A stretch of DNA of 64,000 bases from Pseudomonadota bacterium. Lineage in GTDB: Bacteria > Desulfobacterota > Desulfobulbia > Desulfobulbales > Desulfocapsaceae. The position numbers and the translations under genes are program-made. Below are positions 7,627 to 16,266 of this stretch, one piece after another. The stretch is taken from contig JAEYNP010000080.1 of assembly GCA_023412495.1 (NCBI GenBank), forward strand, positions 248,001-312,000, written 5' to 3'. Numbering within the stretch: position 1 is the stretch's first letter; each line of letters starts with the position of its first letter. The notes beneath the pieces were generated by a model that saw only the letters and a list, made by a program, of their open reading frames with translations, did not search any database and was not told the origin of the DNA.

Positions 7627-8397
7627 TTATCTTCCAATGATGTATTGATACGGATCGACTTCCCGGCGAAGAACCTGCAACTCCGAAGCCGACGGCGGCA
7701 TGGTCTCCAGCAGTTTCTCGACGCACAGCAGCTCAAAACCGCATTTCTCCTGGACGTCGGCAAACGAATAACCGGGATGGATCGATATGACCCGCATGCG
7801 TTTGGACTCAGGTTCAAAATCCATGAGTGCCATATCGGTAATCACCCGGTAAGGCCCGGTGTCGGGCGCAAGACCAGCTCTCACGCGCGTATCGCCTCCC
7901 TGAAGCCACCCCGGCGTAGTCAGGAAATCCAGGTGTTCCACAAACCGCCGTTTATCCTGAGGGGTTATCACCATTGTCCGCCAGCAGAACGAAGCGAAGT
8001 CATTGGCGCCGCCGCTGCCGGGAAAACGAACTTTCGGCGTTTCGTAGCTGTCACCGATCATGGTGGAATTCAGGTTCCCGAACCGGTCGATCTGCGCCCC
8101 GCCCAAAAAGGTATAATCCACCATTCCCCGGGCGCACGCCTCCATGATGTCCCCCATGCTGCCGGCCATGTCGGCGTTGTAGAAGGTTCGGGAGTCGCCG
8201 ACGGATATAGGCATTTCCGGCAGCTGCGGGCTGACACCGCCGGCTTCGAAAAAGATCACGAGATCCGGCGCGTGGGTTTTCTGCGCCAGCATGGCGGCAG
8301 CACAGGGTGCCCCAGTCCCGACCGCGACTGTGGCGCCGCCCGTCAGCTCACGAGCCGCCACACAAATCATGAGTTCCATTTCGTTGTATTCAGGCAT
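7627..8397 (-). CDS. CoA-transferase family I beta subunit (GctB/IpdB-like)
   Basis: 256 residues from the ATG at 8397, with AGGGGAGAAACAAG upstream; the start overlaps the end of the alpha-subunit gene by 8 bases. The sequence has GATVAVGTGAPCAAAMLAQ, FFEAGGVSPQLPEMPISVGD and FLGGAQIDRFGNLNSTMIG, typical of the beta subunit of glutaconate CoA-transferase and of the ring-opening hydrolase IpdAB. Family I transferases use a Glu of this subunit to form a CoA thioester; IpdAB instead hydrolyses a cyclic diketone-CoA. Which chemistry applies cannot be decided from sequence. It forms a heteromer with the next entry. Confidence 0.85.
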   Translation of the reverse strand: MPEYNEMELMICVAARELTGGATVAVGTGAPCAAAMLAQKTHAPDLVIFFEAGGVSPQLPEMPISVGDSRTFYNADMAGSMGDIMEACARGMVDYTFLGGAQIDRFGNLNSTMIGDSYETPKVRFPGSGGANDFASFCWRTMVITPQDKRRFVEHLDFLTTPGWLQGGDTRVRAGLAPDTGPYRVITDMALMDFEPESKRMRVISIHPGYSFADVQEKCGFELLCVEKLLETMPPSASELQVLRREVDPYQYIIGR

Positions 8398-9388
8398 CTT
8401 GTTTCTCCCCTGAAAGCAGCCATTCTTTAGCCCGTAATTCCTGAAGCTTTTGCAGACCTCCGTTGCGGGCGATGTACTCCCCATGATTTGAGCAATCGAA
8501 GATATTCTTTTGCAGAAAAGACCTAAAAGCTTCGGGATCCTTTTCCACCTGCAGCCACTCTCTCAGATGTTCCTCATCGGAAAAGTATTCATACGGCATT
8601 GTGCCGGGATAGGCCCCGTAAGGAACTTCACAGACCGCATCCACCTGGTAAAAGGGAATGCGAGTGGCGGAAGGATCTCGCATAATTTCTTCATGGGATA
8701 TCAGTCTCTCCGTCGTAATGATCAGATGCTTTGAGGCGTTGGCCAGATCGATATCCGATACGGCAATGCCTCGGAACCGGCAGTTTCCGTAGATATCCGC
8801 CTCATGCACGTGAATGACGGCAACATCCGGGGAAAGGGCGGGCATCAGGGCTACCGGTTTGCCGGTGAACGGGCAATCCGCAATTTTCGCGGCACTGTGC
8901 GTGAGCGTGTCGGTGCCCATAAGATTACGGACCGGGACGAAGGGGATCCCCATGGCAGCCGCTTTCAGGCGGGCCGTCAGGCTGTAATTGGTCCATTCTG
9001 TGATGGCGACGTCGCCACTTTCTATATAGCGCCGGGAGCAGGGAGAGAGCCCCCTGGCCTCGAGCCCGATGATATAGGCGATATCCAGTCGATTGTAGAC
9101 CTGACCTGCGCTCAGGATCTGCATGTCGTGGGTCGCAGTGTGACCCGCGAACCCCATGTTTTTTCTCCCTTGGCGCACAATTTCGTGGCAGGCGGCTATC
9201 GGTGTCCGGTTGGCGCCGAACCCGCCGATCGCTAGGTAGTCCCCGTCTTTGACATACCGGGAGACGGCCTCTTGCAGCGCCATCACCTTGCTTGCTTTCT
9301 TGCGGCCTTTATGGTGGAAAAAAGCTCTGGTAGTATCCGGGTCCGGATCCATGAACAGTTTTCCATGGCCGTGCTGGCTGATCTTCAT
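8390..9388 (-). CDS. CoA-transferase family I alpha subunit (GctA/IpdA-like)
   Basis: 332 residues; AAGGA lies 7 bases before the ATG. After a roughly 35-residue leader it has the alpha-subunit landmarks AVSRYVKDGDYLAIGGFGAN, HTATHDMQILSAG, MPALSPDVAVIHVHEADIYG and VCEVPYGAYPGTMPYEYF, matching GctA and IpdA. Together with the overlapping beta gene it forms a cytoplasmic heteromer that transfers CoA between carboxylic acids or opens a ring on a CoA ester. The crotonase, thiolase and acyl-CoA dehydrogenase genes nearby place it in a beta-oxidation-like route. Confidence 0.85.
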   Translation of the reverse strand: MKISQHGHGKLFMDPDPDTTRAFFHHKGRKKASKVMALQEAVSRYVKDGDYLAIGGFGANRTPIAACHEIVRQGRKNMGFAGHTATHDMQILSAGQVYNRLDIAYIIGLEARGLSPCSRRYIESGDVAITEWTNYSLTARLKAAAMGIPFVPVRNLMGTDTLTHSAAKIADCPFTGKPVALMPALSPDVAVIHVHEADIYGNCRFRGIAVSDIDLANASKHLIITTERLISHEEIMRDPSATRIPFYQVDAVCEVPYGAYPGTMPYEYFSDEEHLREWLQVEKDPEAFRSFLQKNIFDCSNHGEYIARNGGLQKLQELRAKEWLLSGEKQDA

Positions 9389-9406
9389 TTCATTCCTTCT
9401 TCATTA

Positions 9407-9458
9407 GTACCTTAGAAATTCGTTTCTTGTTTTTTAAGAACGAATTTCGTGAAGGTAC
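9407..9458 (+). repeat. 52-bp palindromic repeat, copy A
   Basis: GTACCTTAG...GTGAAGGTAC, 52 bp, foldable into a hairpin with arms GAAATTCGTT/AACGAATTTC. It is immediately followed by a second small hairpin, CCCGCTTCAGCGGGG. It sits between the amidohydrolase and CoA-transferase alpha genes. Confidence 0.85.
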
Positions 9459-9558
9459 TTATCCCGCTTCAGCGGGGTTAGTGGGAACGGTTCGCGAGAG
9501 GTTGCCTCGCATCCATTTGGCCCGACGACAGCCGGTTCTTTCCATCAAACCAGATTAC

Positions 9559-10611
9559 TCAAGCTTCACACGGGTGTTTAGGAGAACCCACCGTCGGGGT
9601 TGAATTTCGAATTCGCCGCCTGGAAGTGTCAATTCCCAACAGCCGGCCGATGTTGCCGCCGAAAATCTTGGCGCGGTCCTCGTCGGTGATGGCGGGAAAG
9701 CCGTACGACTTCTGCATATCCTCCGGGATCTGGAATTCGCGCAGACCTATTACCGCGGTGCGGATCTGGACGCCGTACCCGGCATAATCGGTGCCCCAGA
9801 TGATTTTGTCCGGCCCTACCCAGCGTAGCGCCTCACCGATGATCTTGGCGAACTTGCGCGGCGCGCACAGCGCCCACGGAACGAGCAGGCTGAGACAGAC
9901 ATGAACGTTGGGATGGCCCATGGCGACCATGTTCAGGTCGTCGCAATACGGGTAGCCCATATGGAAGGCGTTGATTTTCAGACCGGGAAAGTCGCGGGCC
10001 ACATCGTCGAGATAGATGGGGAGCGCATATTTGCTTTTGCCGGGCGGCACCCAGCTGAAGCCGGTGTGGATATCGAGGACGATATCCAGTTCCTCCGCCT
10101 TCTTATAGAACGGCCACAGGTCCGGATCATTGATATAGGTATCTTCCGGTGGGTAGAACTTGAAGATTTTTGCGCCTTTCTCCTTGACCCAGTACTCCAG
10201 TTCCCAGATGGTATTTTTTACACCCTTGTATTTTACCGGGGAGACATTGGGCTGGTACATGAACCGGTCCGGATGGCGTTCCACGACCTTGGCCATTTCG
10301 CCGTTCGTGCACCAGCGGCTGGTATAGCCGGTGGTATCCATCATGGATTCGGGCAACAGGCAGGCGATATCCACCCCGTATTTGTCCATGGCGGCCAGCA
10401 GGGAATTCGGGTCCGCGGTTTTGGCCATTTCCCATTCTTCCATGCCGGCAAAACTCTCGGGCGGCATTCCGGTAAGCAAGGGGCGGTGGATGTTCTCGAT
10501 GGCACGCCACCACATCTGCACGCCCGGAAAATGACTCACCTGTTCCAGATTGCCGATCAGGTGGGGTTCCACATCGATTTTGAAAAAAGAATCCTGGGCA
10601 ATATTTGCCAT
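9559..10611 (-). CDS. Amidohydrolase-2 family protein
   Basis: 350 residues; GGAGGTACGT precedes the ATG. It is a TIM-barrel amidohydrolase of the ACMSD/gamma-resorcylate-decarboxylase-like group: KYGVDIACLLPES, KGAKIFKFYPPEDTYI, IVLDIHTGFSW, LKINAFHMGYPY and KIIWGTDYAGYG supply the barrel His and Asp ligands. The N-terminal metal motif (usually HxH) reads DVEPHLIG, so one His may be replaced. Family members hydrolyse or decarboxylate ring compounds. Within this operon it could open or decarboxylate a cyclic intermediate. The gene is 12 bases downstream of the CoA-transferase at 10624. Confidence 0.75.
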   Translation of the reverse strand: MANIAQDSFFKIDVEPHLIGNLEQVSHFPGVQMWWRAIENIHRPLLTGMPPESFAGMEEWEMAKTADPNSLLAAMDKYGVDIACLLPESMMDTTGYTSRWCTNGEMAKVVERHPDRFMYQPNVSPVKYKGVKNTIWELEYWVKEKGAKIFKFYPPEDTYINDPDLWPFYKKAEELDIVLDIHTGFSWVPPGKSKYALPIYLDDVARDFPGLKINAFHMGYPYCDDLNMVAMGHPNVHVCLSLLVPWALCAPRKFAKIIGEALRWVGPDKIIWGTDYAGYGVQIRTAVIGLREFQIPEDMQKSYGFPAITDEDRAKIFGGNIGRLLGIDTSRRRIRNSTPTVGSPKHPCEA

Positions 10612-10623
10612 ACGTACCTCCTC

Positions 10624-11973
10624 TTAATTGACCAAAACTATTTTGTTTCTTTTGGTAAAGATCTTCATCTTCTCGGCTTCTCTGATCAGCATGTCCCGGA
10701 AATCCGGGTGGGCGATGGCAATCAGCGCCTCCGCCCGCTGCCAGGTGGATTTGCCCTTGAGCATGGCGATGCCGTATTCGGTAACCACGTTGTGCGTCAC
10801 GGTCCTCGGGAGGGTGACAATGGTTCCCGGCTCCAGCAGGGGACGGATATTCGAATGAACCTTTCCGTTCCTGTCCGTTCGCGTGGCATTCATACAGACA
10901 AAGGCCCTGCCTCCTCTGGAACGATAGGAGCCGAAATGGAAATCGAACTGTCCACCTGTCCCTGAAATCTGCCGGATGCCTGTGGATTCGGAGGAAACCT
11001 GGCCGAAGAGATCCACTTCGATACAGCCGTTGATCGACACGGCCTGGTCGTTTGCCGCTATATTGTGCGGATCATTGGTATAACTCACCGGGTAACTGGC
11101 ACAGATGGGGTTGTTGTCAAGAAATTCGTACAGTCTTTCGTCTCCGGCGGCGAAGGTGTAGACAAATTTTCCCTTATCGAGGGTCTTGTTGCGGTTGGTG
11201 ATCTTGCCGGCTTCGTAGAGGTCCACATATGCATTCACCATCATCTCGGTGTGGACGCCCAGATCCTTGAGATCGGTTTCGCAGATCAGTCTGCCCAGCA
11301 CGTTGGGCATTCCGCCAATGCCCAGCTGAAGGCAATCCCCGTTCCGCAGTTCCTTGATAATGTGGCCGGCGATCTGCCGTTCGATCTCCGAAGGTTCTGC
11401 AGGCGGCAAGGACAGAATGGGTTCGTGGTCGGATTCGACGATGTAGTCGACTTCGGAAATATGAATCGATTCATGCAGCCCTCCCAGACAACGGGGCATG
11501 GTCTCATTCACCTCGACGATGAGCATTTTCGCATTGGGAATCATTTCACTCTGGCAGTCGTTGCAGATCCCGTAGTTGAAGAAACCCCTGCCATCCATGG
11601 GCGTCGTCCTGATAATGCACACGTCCGTGTCGTGATGATGGGTGCTGAACCCGGGAATTTCATGATACAGACTGGGGATGTGGCTGATGGCGCCCGCTCG
11701 GTTCAGCACCCTGTCCGCCTTGAACATGAAATAGGTGTTGTAGATGAAACTCTTCTGTTCGGGATCCGCCGAGACGATGGCGGATAGCGCGGGGAATCCC
11801 GAACACCGGATATGAACATCGGCGACCTCGCCGACCCGCCTGCTCAGGGCTTTGTCCATGAATATGGGCGAACTCAGCATATGGCCGTAGTCAACCCAGT
11901 CTCCTGACTTGATCAAAGACGCCGCCTGTTCCGCCGATAGCTTTTTTTGCTGATATTGCTGTTGAGTATTCAT
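10624..11973 (-). CDS. Acetyl-CoA hydrolase/transferase family (4-hydroxybutyrate/butyrate CoA-transferase-like)
   Basis: 449 residues. The N-terminal half has KKLSAEQAASLIKSGDWVDYG; the C-terminal half has LQLGIGGMPNVLG, SINGCIEVDLFGQVSSE (catalytic Glu region), ISGTGGQFDFHFGSYRSRGG and HNVVTEYGIAMLKGKS. This is the Cat1/AbfT architecture, which exchanges CoA between acetyl-CoA and a short or branched acid. The start is the ATG at 11973; the upstream 250 bases carry repeat copy B. It probably activates the acid handled by this operon at the expense of acetyl-CoA. Confidence 0.88.
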   Translation of the reverse strand: MNTQQQYQQKKLSAEQAASLIKSGDWVDYGHMLSSPIFMDKALSRRVGEVADVHIRCSGFPALSAIVSADPEQKSFIYNTYFMFKADRVLNRAGAISHIPSLYHEIPGFSTHHHDTDVCIIRTTPMDGRGFFNYGICNDCQSEMIPNAKMLIVEVNETMPRCLGGLHESIHISEVDYIVESDHEPILSLPPAEPSEIERQIAGHIIKELRNGDCLQLGIGGMPNVLGRLICETDLKDLGVHTEMMVNAYVDLYEAGKITNRNKTLDKGKFVYTFAAGDERLYEFLDNNPICASYPVSYTNDPHNIAANDQAVSINGCIEVDLFGQVSSESTGIRQISGTGGQFDFHFGSYRSRGGRAFVCMNATRTDRNGKVHSNIRPLLEPGTIVTLPRTVTHNVVTEYGIAMLKGKSTWQRAEALIAIAHPDFRDMLIREAEKMKIFTKRNKIVLVN

Positions 11974-12090
11974 AATTCTCCATCGTTTTTGACAGACCTC
12001 TCATCGGGGAGACCTTCCACCCCCGCCCTCACTGCTGAAGAGGGAGAGGTTGAGAGAGGGCGGGGGGGGAGGTGTTTTGTGCCTAAGCTA

Positions 12091-12230
12091 CTAATGCGGG
12101 CTAACGCCCGCAACCAAGGGTTGTGATCCCCTCCCACAGCAGAGGGGACTCTTTTCAGTACCCCCTTGAGGGGTATAAGTACCTTCACGAAATTCATTCT
12201 TAAAAAACAAGAAATGAATTTCTAAGGTAC
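12091..12230 (-). repeat. Extended repeat module containing 52-bp palindrome copy B (12179-12230)
   Basis: Read on the minus strand, this holds the 52-bp palindrome and an extra hairpin ACCCCTCAAGGGGGT. It then continues through CCCCTCTGCTGTGGGAGGGG and a GGGCG..TAGCCCGCATTAG hairpin. The last two segments match copies D and E closely; the extra hairpin is absent there. The palindrome begins within the last codons/stop region of the acyl-CoA dehydrogenase gene. Confidence 0.85.
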
Positions 12231-13390
12231 TAATAGCTTCGCGGCAGGCCGAAACTCTGGGCGATATAGTTCCTGGCCATCTCGTCGGAGATCGGCGAGA
12301 ACTGCATCTGTTTGTAATCCCTGAAATGGCGCTGAATGTCGAATTCCATGGCGTAGCCGTATCCGCCGAGGATTTCCATGCCGTGGCGGGCGGCAAGTTC
12401 CGAGGCGCGGCAGGCGACGATCTTGGCCATGGACGCCTCGACGTCGAAGCGCTGGCCGGTGTCGCAGAGCCAGGCGCACTTGTAGATGAGGTTGCGCGCG
12501 TTCTCGATCTCGATGGCGATGTCGGCGAGATAGTGCTGGAGGATCTGAAAGGAGCCGATGGTCTTGCCGAAGGCTTTTCTCTCCTGCGCGTAGTTGAGGG
12601 CGTAGGCGAACGCCGCCTTGGCGATGCCTAAAGAAAGGACGGAGGTCCCGATCCGCTCCGGGTTGAGGGTCGTCAGCAGCTGATACCAGCCTTTGTTCTC
12701 GACGCCGAGCAGGTTCTCCACCGGCACCTCGACGTTGTCGAAGAAGATTTCGTTGGTGCCGCAGGCGTGCATGCCCAGCTTCCTGATGGGACGGATAGTG
12801 GCACCGGGGCTTTTGGCGTCGATGATCAGGATCGACAGACCGTTCTTTCGCTGCACCTCACGGTCGGTGATGACCATCGTGGTCAGGTAGTCGGCGACGT
12901 GGGCGCCGGAAATCCACTGCTTGGAGCCGTTCACTACATAGTGGTCACCTTTCTTGTCCGCCGTGGTCCGGATCGCGCCGAGGATGTCGGTGCCGCCGGC
13001 CGGCTCGGTGAGGGCAAGCGACCATTTGAGCTCTCCGCTGGCGATCCGCGGCAGGTATTCGCGCTTCTGGGCCTCCGTGCCGTTTTCGAGGATCGGGCGA
13101 GCCCCGAAAGACTGGGAAAGACAGGCGCACATCGCGACAGATACGCTGGCGGTGGCGAGTTCCTCTCCCATTATGCAATACTCGATGGAGCCCAGCCCGG
13201 AACCGCCGTACTCCTCCGGAATGGTCATCCCCATCGTCCCGATCTCCGCCAGTTTCCGCATCAGGTCGTCGGGAGCAAAATTGCAGTTTTCGTCCATCCA
13301 GCGGACATACTCCGGCTTCAGCTCTTTGGCGACGAAGTCCCGGTAGGTATCGCGGATGAGCTTCTGTTCGTCGGTAAACGTAAAATCCAT
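12230..13390 (-). CDS. Acyl-CoA dehydrogenase
   Basis: 386 residues from the ATG at 13390, chosen because AGGAGGATCGAC precedes it. It has the full fold: N-terminal helices (1-120), the beta domain with LALTEPAGGTD and WISGAHVADYLTTMVITD (FAD contacts) and the C-terminal helical domain. GGYGYAMEFDIQRHFRD carries the predicted catalytic base Glu349 at the medium-chain/butyryl-type position. It oxidises a CoA ester to the 2,3-enoyl-CoA, passing electrons to ETF, whose genes are not in this window. It lies 84 bases downstream of the OYE gene. The substrate is not predictable from sequence. Confidence 0.9.
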   Translation of the reverse strand: MDFTFTDEQKLIRDTYRDFVAKELKPEYVRWMDENCNFAPDDLMRKLAEIGTMGMTIPEEYGGSGLGSIEYCIMGEELATASVSVAMCACLSQSFGARPILENGTEAQKREYLPRIASGELKWSLALTEPAGGTDILGAIRTTADKKGDHYVVNGSKQWISGAHVADYLTTMVITDREVQRKNGLSILIIDAKSPGATIRPIRKLGMHACGTNEIFFDNVEVPVENLLGVENKGWYQLLTTLNPERIGTSVLSLGIAKAAFAYALNYAQERKAFGKTIGSFQILQHYLADIAIEIENARNLIYKCAWLCDTGQRFDVEASMAKIVACRASELAARHGMEILGGYGYAMEFDIQRHFRDYKQMQFSPISDEMARNYIAQSFGLPRSY

Positions 13391-13474
13391 GTCGATCCTC
13401 CTCAAATTGCGTGTGATTCGGCCTTGAACTTCCACATGCTGTGATCCGTTCGGGGCCGATGGACCTTCCCGGCT

Positions 13475-14866
13475 CTAAATCTGGGGCAACCCTTCGGCTC
13501 GCTCCATGAACCTCTTCACCTTACGGTCGAGGGCGGAACCCGACAGCCACAGCTCGGGATAGAGCTTCTCCTTGCCGACCAACGGGTTCACGGTACAGCG
13601 CGTCCAATTGCTGGTTATCAGGTCCATGTAGCAGCGCTGGCAACGGATGCACTTCACGATGTCCTTCACCCGCCCTTCCTTGACTTTGGCCGGCCAGAAG
13701 GGGTCGGCGATGGACTGCCTCCCCAGCGAGATGATATCCGTCCCGCCGTTTTTCAGCGCGGCAACCGCGGTCTCCGGATTGACGAAGTTCGGGGTGATGA
13801 CCGGCAGGCCGCCGGAAAACTCCTTGAACCCGGGCGCCCAGCGGGTGAATTCATTCTCCCCGTCGGGTGCGAAGGCCGCACCCGGGTTCTCGTATGAGCC
13901 CTGGGAAACGTTGAAGAAGTTCGCCCCGGCATCCCTGCACCAGCTCACCACCTGCTTGATCTCCTCGTGGGTGATCCCGCCCGGCATCAGCTCGTCGCCG
14001 GAGAGCCTGACGCCGAAGGCCTTGTCGGGGCCGATCGCCTTCCTGGTCTTGTCGATGATGTTGAGCAGGAACCGGGCGCGGTTTTCCAGGGAACCGCCGT
14101 ACTGGTCGTGGCGCTTGTTGGAACGGGGGGAGAGAAATGAGTGCAGCATATAGCCGTGTGGCCCGTGCACCTCCACCCCGTCGTAGCCGAGTCCGTAGAC
14201 CGCCTTCGCCTGGATGGCGAAGCGGTCCTCCAGATCGACGATTTCCTCCACGGTCATCGCCCGCGGCGTATCGCCGAAAACGGTGTGGACCAGTTCAGGT
14301 GCGTTTTTGTGCAGGACCTCGGCAAGGGCAGTACGGACACCTGCATACTCCTCGTCGCTCATCTTGCTAAGGGTCTCAAGGTCAGGCAGGAGTTCAAACA
14401 GACCGGGGGCTATCCGGGTGAACTGCTTCACCCAGCCATTGCTGAGTTTGCGAAGATCCACATGGAGCGCTACCGGCGAAGCACCGCCGGCGGGGCAGTC
14501 CGGCGACTCGACCGACGGATGGCCCTGCCACCCCCACCCCGGGCTCAGCTGGATGAAGATCTTGCACTGGTTGTATTCATGGATGAGAGAGGTCATCTCG
14601 CTGTGGTAACGGTAGAACCGGTTGTCGGTCAACAGCGACGGGTTGAGGACCTCGCTGCCCTGCCAGCGGTGCGGGTTCATCACCACGCATTCGGTGATGA
14701 TCAGCCCGAAGCCCCCGCGGGCCCTCATGGCATACCAGGCGGTATTCTGGTCGCTGTGATATCCGTTGGGTCCGGTAAAGCCCATGTTCATGGGAGACAT
14801 GGCAATTCTGTTCTTGAGGGTGACATTGCCAATCTCGATCGGTTCAAAAAGCGCGTCAAAGCTCAT
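13475..14866 (-). CDS. Old-yellow-enzyme family Fe-S flavoprotein (short dienoyl-CoA-reductase/BaiCD-like)
   Basis: 463 residues from the ATG at 14866 (AAGGAGAGGCAGC upstream). The FMN TIM barrel is clear: LFEPIEIGNVTLKNRIAMSP, GYDGVEVHGPHGYMLHSFLS (substrate His pair), SNKRHDQYGGSLENR and DIISLGRQSIADPFW. Near the C-terminus CIRCQRC followed by a Cys about 15 residues later (TRCTVNP) could bind a [4Fe-4S] cluster, as in 2,4-dienoyl-CoA reductase, FldZ and BaiCD. The FAD/NAD(P)-binding half of those roughly 640-residue enzymes is missing, so electrons must come from a partner. It may reduce a ring or conjugated enoyl double bond. Confidence 0.85.
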   Translation of the reverse strand: MSFDALFEPIEIGNVTLKNRIAMSPMNMGFTGPNGYHSDQNTAWYAMRARGGFGLIITECVVMNPHRWQGSEVLNPSLLTDNRFYRYHSEMTSLIHEYNQCKIFIQLSPGWGWQGHPSVESPDCPAGGASPVALHVDLRKLSNGWVKQFTRIAPGLFELLPDLETLSKMSDEEYAGVRTALAEVLHKNAPELVHTVFGDTPRAMTVEEIVDLEDRFAIQAKAVYGLGYDGVEVHGPHGYMLHSFLSPRSNKRHDQYGGSLENRARFLLNIIDKTRKAIGPDKAFGVRLSGDELMPGGITHEEIKQVVSWCRDAGANFFNVSQGSYENPGAAFAPDGENEFTRWAPGFKEFSGGLPVITPNFVNPETAVAALKNGGTDIISLGRQSIADPFWPAKVKEGRVKDIVKCIRCQRCYMDLITSNWTRCTVNPLVGKEKLYPELWLSGSALDRKVKRFMERAEGLPQI

Positions 14867-14890
14867 GCTGCCTCTCCTTATTTTCAATGA

Positions 14891-14942
14891 GTACCTTAGA
14901 AATTCATTTCGTGTTCTTTAAGAATGAATTTCGTGAAGGTAC
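14891..14942 (+). repeat. 52-bp palindromic repeat, copy C
   Basis: GTACCTTAG...GTGAAGGTAC with arms GAAATTCATT/AATGAATTTC and loop sequence differing from the other copies. A small hairpin ACCCCCTTGTGGGGT follows. It lies between the crotonase and OYE genes. Confidence 0.85.
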
Positions 14943-15014
14943 TTATACCCCCTTGTGGGGTGTTGTTGAGGGTCCGTTGGATTCCGGATGCCGAGAATCC
15001 CAACCATTTTCTTC

Positions 15015-15842
15015 TTACTGCCCTTCCGCCGCCCGGTTGCTGGCCTTCTGCGTCGCGGTGAGGGCCTCGGGGGCCTTGCGGAAGCCGTCCATCATCGCCT
15101 GGATGTCGGGGGCGTACACCAGCCACTGGATCGCATTGCGCTCGAGCGCCATGGCGGCATCGAGGCTGCCGCACTCCAGCGAGCGCCCCATCACCTCTTT
15201 TGCCATCCGGAGCGCTATCGGTTTCTTCGCGGCGATGCCCGCCACCACCTCGTCGAAACGTTCCTCGAACTCATCATCCTTAAAGCAGGCGGTGAGAAAG
15301 CCCATCTCGTACATGTCACGCGCCGAGTAGTTCTTGCGGCCGCTGTAGATAACCTCGCGGGCCCGATAGATCGGCATGGCGCGGGCGATCCGCACCGTCC
15401 CGCCCCAGCCGGGAAGCAGCCCCATGTTGATCTCGGTCAGGCCGAACTTCGCCGACTCCCTGGCGTAGACGAGATCGCACATCAGGGCGAGCTCCAGTCC
15501 CCCGGCCAGGCAGTGGCCGCCCACCCTGGCAACCACCACCTTCTCGCAGAGCTCGATCGCCTTGGCGATGCCATAGCCATCATGTGCCAGCCAGTTCAGC
15601 GACTCGGCGTGCTCCACCAGCGAGGGGAAGATCGTCAGGTCGCCGCCGGTGCAGAAGGCCTTGCCCTCTCCGGCAAGGACCACTACGGCCACTTCGGCCT
15701 CGTCCCGGACCCTGGTGAAGGCGTCCAGAAGCTCCCGGGCCATCTCCCTGTTGATCGCGTTGAACTTGTCTGGACGGTTCAGGGTGATGGTGCACACCGT
15801 TTGTGCTCTCTCGTAGCGGATGGTCGAATACGATTTCATCAC
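15015..15842 (-). CDS. Enoyl-CoA hydratase/isomerase (crotonase)
   Basis: 275 residues. Crotonase landmarks: ITLNRPDKFNAINREM, GEGKAFCTGGDL (first oxyanion-hole amide), GGHCLAGGLELALMCDL (second) and FGLTEINMGLLPGWGGT, where the Glu of EINMG fits one catalytic position. The start overlaps the DUF35 gene by 4 bases (ATGA), so it is translated in coupling with the thiolase/DUF35 pair. It is the more canonical of the two crotonases in this operon. It likely hydrates an enoyl-CoA, although dehydratase or ring-cleaving activities occur in the same family. Confidence 0.88.
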   Translation of the reverse strand: MMKSYSTIRYERAQTVCTITLNRPDKFNAINREMARELLDAFTRVRDEAEVAVVVLAGEGKAFCTGGDLTIFPSLVEHAESLNWLAHDGYGIAKAIELCEKVVVARVGGHCLAGGLELALMCDLVYARESAKFGLTEINMGLLPGWGGTVRIARAMPIYRAREVIYSGRKNYSARDMYEMGFLTACFKDDEFEERFDEVVAGIAAKKPIALRMAKEVMGRSLECGSLDAAMALERNAIQWLVYAPDIQAMMDGFRKAPEALTATQKASNRAAEGQ

Positions 15843-16264
15843 CCCTCCTTTCCGCCGTCAGCGGCGGGCCTGAAGTACGGCAGGAAGAAGCCTTCCCGCT
15901 GGTGAAAGACGACCTCCACCGCCATCCCGAAGGTAATGTCCTCGGGTTTGCACCCGACGATTCTCGTCATCAGCCGCACGCCCTCCTCGAGAACGACATA
16001 GGCGAGGGTGTAAGGGAGTTCGTCCATGAACTTCGGTTCCACCATGTCGTAGGCGGTGGAGAAGGTAAGGACGGTCCCCTTGCCGCTCGCCTCGACCCAG
16101 TCGAGGTTGGCAGACCAGCAGTCGGGACAGAACTTGCGCGGGTAGAAGATCCGCGACTCGCATTCCTTGCAGACCTGGATGAGCAGCTTCCCTTCCCTGG
16201 TCCCTTCCCAGAATTTTTCCGACCACGGCTGCGTCTGCGGCACCGGTTTTGTCATGTCGAACAT
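15839..16264 (-). CDS. DUF35 OB-fold protein with rubredoxin-like zinc ribbon, thiolase partner
   Basis: 141 residues. The N-terminal zinc ribbon is CKECESRIFYPRKFCPDCWS (two CxxC knuckles). The OB fold that follows has VEASGKGTVLTFSTAYD and LPYTLAYVVLEEGVRLMTRI. Such proteins bind a thiolase-fold partner and help deliver or channel CoA ester; known pairs include the DUF35 partner of Ltp2 in steroid side-chain retro-aldol cleavage and BbsA/BbsB in toluene degradation. It starts 2 bases after the thiolase stop and overlaps the crotonase start. Confidence 0.88.
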   Translation of the reverse strand: MFDMTKPVPQTQPWSEKFWEGTREGKLLIQVCKECESRIFYPRKFCPDCWSANLDWVEASGKGTVLTFSTAYDMVEPKFMDELPYTLAYVVLEEGVRLMTRIVGCKPEDITFGMAVEVVFHQREGFFLPYFRPAADGGKEG

Positions 16265-16266
16265 GG

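Noticed and set aside
9401..9480. Repeat copy A considered as a rho-independent terminator
   Set aside because: The T-run lies in the loop, not after the stem, and the identical 52-bp unit recurs in both orientations.
12091..12396. Minus-strand frame reading through repeat copy B
   Set aside because: It shadows the acyl-CoA dehydrogenase end and the repeat; not a gene.
14887..15330. Plus-strand frame starting in repeat copy C (STLEIHFVFFKNEFREGTYTP...)
   Set aside because: The first 20 residues are a translation of the 52-bp repeat, and the rest is antisense to a clear crotonase gene.
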